Part shown: positions 5,061 through 5,710 of the stretch, piece after piece
How positions within the stretch are numbered: position 1 is the stretch's first letter
Layout of the letters: every line of letters starts with the position of its first letter
Assembly: GCA_944372565.1 (NCBI GenBank)
Contig: CALVZR010000086.1
Span: 1-5,710, forward strand
From: an uncultured Clostridia bacterium
GTDB lineage: Bacteria > Bacillota > Clostridia > Christensenellales > Borkfalkiaceae
Reading direction: 5' to 3'
Length of the DNA: 5,710 bases
The notes under the pieces: generated by a model
What the model saw: only the letters and a program-made list of their open reading frames with translations
The model's database searches: none
Told to the model about the DNA's origin: nothing
Program-made: the position numbers and the translations under genes

Positions 5061-5596
5061 ACATCTGGCACGACATCGAAGAGAGCAGGATCTCTCCGCG
5101 GGAGTTCATCGCGGTGGTGGAGATCTCCAAGGGCGGCAAGCAGAAGTACGAAATGGACAAGACCACGGGGCTTTTGATGCTCGACAGGATTTTATATACT
5201 TCCACGCACTATCCCGCCAATTACGGCTTTATCCCGCGCACGCTCGCCGACGACGGCGACCCGCTGGACGTGCTGATTTTATGCAGCGAGGAACTGCTGC
5301 CGATGAGCCTGGTGAAATGCTATCCCATCGGCGTGATCCTTATGAACGACAACGGCAGCGTGGACGACAAGATCATCGCCATCCCGTTTTCCGACCCCAC
5401 GTACAGCAATTTCAAAAGCATACGGGATCTGCCCAATCACATTTTCGAGGAGATGCGGCACTTTTTCACGGTGTATAAGCAGCTCGAAAACAAGGAAACC
5501 GCCGTCGATTCCGCTATGGACGCGGACGAGGTGGTGCGCATCATTTCCGCGTGCATTCAGAACTACCGCGCGCACCGCAGGGAACTCGTAAAATAA
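5057..5596 (+). CDS. ppa: Family I inorganic pyrophosphatase
   Basis: This soluble cytosolic enzyme hydrolyses pyrophosphate to two phosphates, pulling biosynthetic reactions forward. The 179 residues match the usual bacterial length (about 175). The signature DGDPLDVL (66-73) carries metal-binding Asp66, Asp68 and Asp71. By comparison with the E. coli enzyme, other active-site residues are present: Glu22, Lys30 and Glu32 in VVEISKGGKQKYEMD; Arg44; Tyr56 in HYPANYGF; Asp98, Asp103 and Lys105 in MNDNGSVDDKIIAIP; and Tyr140-Lys141. The acidic residue after Asp97 of E. coli is Asn99 here, a position I regard as variable in the family. The region 142-160 (QLENKETAVDSAMDADEVV) replaces the usual Gly/Trp-rich segment. 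The ATG overlaps the aminotransferase stop (ATGA, 5057-5060) and has its own AGGAG site, so it is the third gene of the operon. Codon use matches its neighbours. Confidence 0.94.
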   Translation: MNIWHDIEESRISPREFIAVVEISKGGKQKYEMDKTTGLLMLDRILYTSTHYPANYGFIPRTLADDGDPLDVLILCSEELLPMSLVKCYPIGVILMNDNGSVDDKIIAIPFSDPTYSNFKSIRDLPNHIFEEMRHFFTVYKQLENKETAVDSAMDADEVVRIISACIQNYRAHRRELVK

Positions 5597-5620
5597 ACGG
5601 TATTGAAACAATATAGAAAA

Positions 5621-5662
5621 GCGCCTGACTCCGCCCCGGAAATACGGGACGGAGTCAGGCGC
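5621..5662. repeat. Long perfect hairpin between ppa and the next gene
   Basis: GCGCCTGACTCCG (5621-5633) pairs perfectly with its complement at 5650-5662. Past one C/A mismatch, CCCG (5635-5638) pairs with CGGG (5645-5648) around a 6-base loop, making about 17 bp in all. On the + strand it is followed by GTAAAG, not a U-tract. On the minus strand it is followed by UUUUCUAUAUUG, so it looks more like a minus-strand terminator, yet both flanking genes are on +. It may protect the ppa message 3' end, attenuate the next gene, or be a dispersed palindromic repeat. Confidence 0.85.
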
Positions 5663-5678
5663 GTAAAGAGGAAAACAA

Positions 5679-5710
5679 ATGAAGTACATCTTTCAGTTTC
5701 TGCTCATTCT
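5679..5710 (+). CDS. Start of a further gene, probable membrane protein (3' partial, CidA/LrgA-like start)
   Basis: Only ten full codons are visible: MKYIFQFLLI. The ATG has a good ribosome site, AGAGG (5667-5671), 7 bases upstream, so the start is credible. The hydrophobic opening after Met-Lys suggests a membrane protein or signal peptide. This N-terminus resembles clostridial CidA/LrgA (holin-like) proteins, which often begin MKYxxQFLxI, but ten residues cannot establish that. It lies 82 bases after ppa, with the hairpin between. I found no convincing promoter in the gap, so it may be transcribed by read-through from the operon. Confidence 0.55.
   Translation, partial: MKYIFQFLLI

Overview
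The window looks like chromosomal DNA from a GC-rich member of the Bacillota, probably an uncultured gut-type clostridium. That is an inference from QueT and DUF378 homologues, GAGG-type ribosome sites, intrinsic terminators with U-tracts, TGnTAAAAT promoters, and high GC at third codon positions. No rRNA, tRNA, CRISPR array or transposase is visible.

Layout, left to right. (1) The 3' part of a large membrane protein gene (+) of unknown function runs in from the left edge and ends at a strong terminator. Its last ~290 bases have clearly lower GC and different codon use from the rest. (2) A near-consensus promoter and a ~100-nt structured leader containing an A17 tract precede queT (+), a predicted queuosine-precursor ECF transporter subunit. 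(3) queT and a small DUF378 membrane protein gene (-) converge on one bidirectional terminator. (4) A conserved-looking 86-residue soluble protein of unknown function (-) follows. Its promoter -10 lies so close to the ATG that the message should be leaderless. (5) Divergent from it is a three-gene + strand operon: an Lrp/AsnC regulator, a class I/II PLP aminotransferase and a family I inorganic pyrophosphatase, joined by two 4-base ATGA overlaps. (6) A long perfect hairpin follows, then the first codons of another + strand gene that leaves the window and may be of the CidA/LrgA type.

How the genes fit together: the Lrp/AsnC plus aminotransferase pair resembles the alaR-alaT arrangement of Bacillus subtilis, so amino-acid-responsive control of a transaminase (alanine or aspartate) is the most likely theme, with pyrophosphatase co-produced. 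queT serves tRNA modification by salvage. I see no clearly new defence or mobile system. The points most worth a second look are the queT leader, the leaderless divergent gene sharing a 13-bp promoter element with the Lrp operon, the composition break in the first gene, and the hairpin upstream of the last gene.
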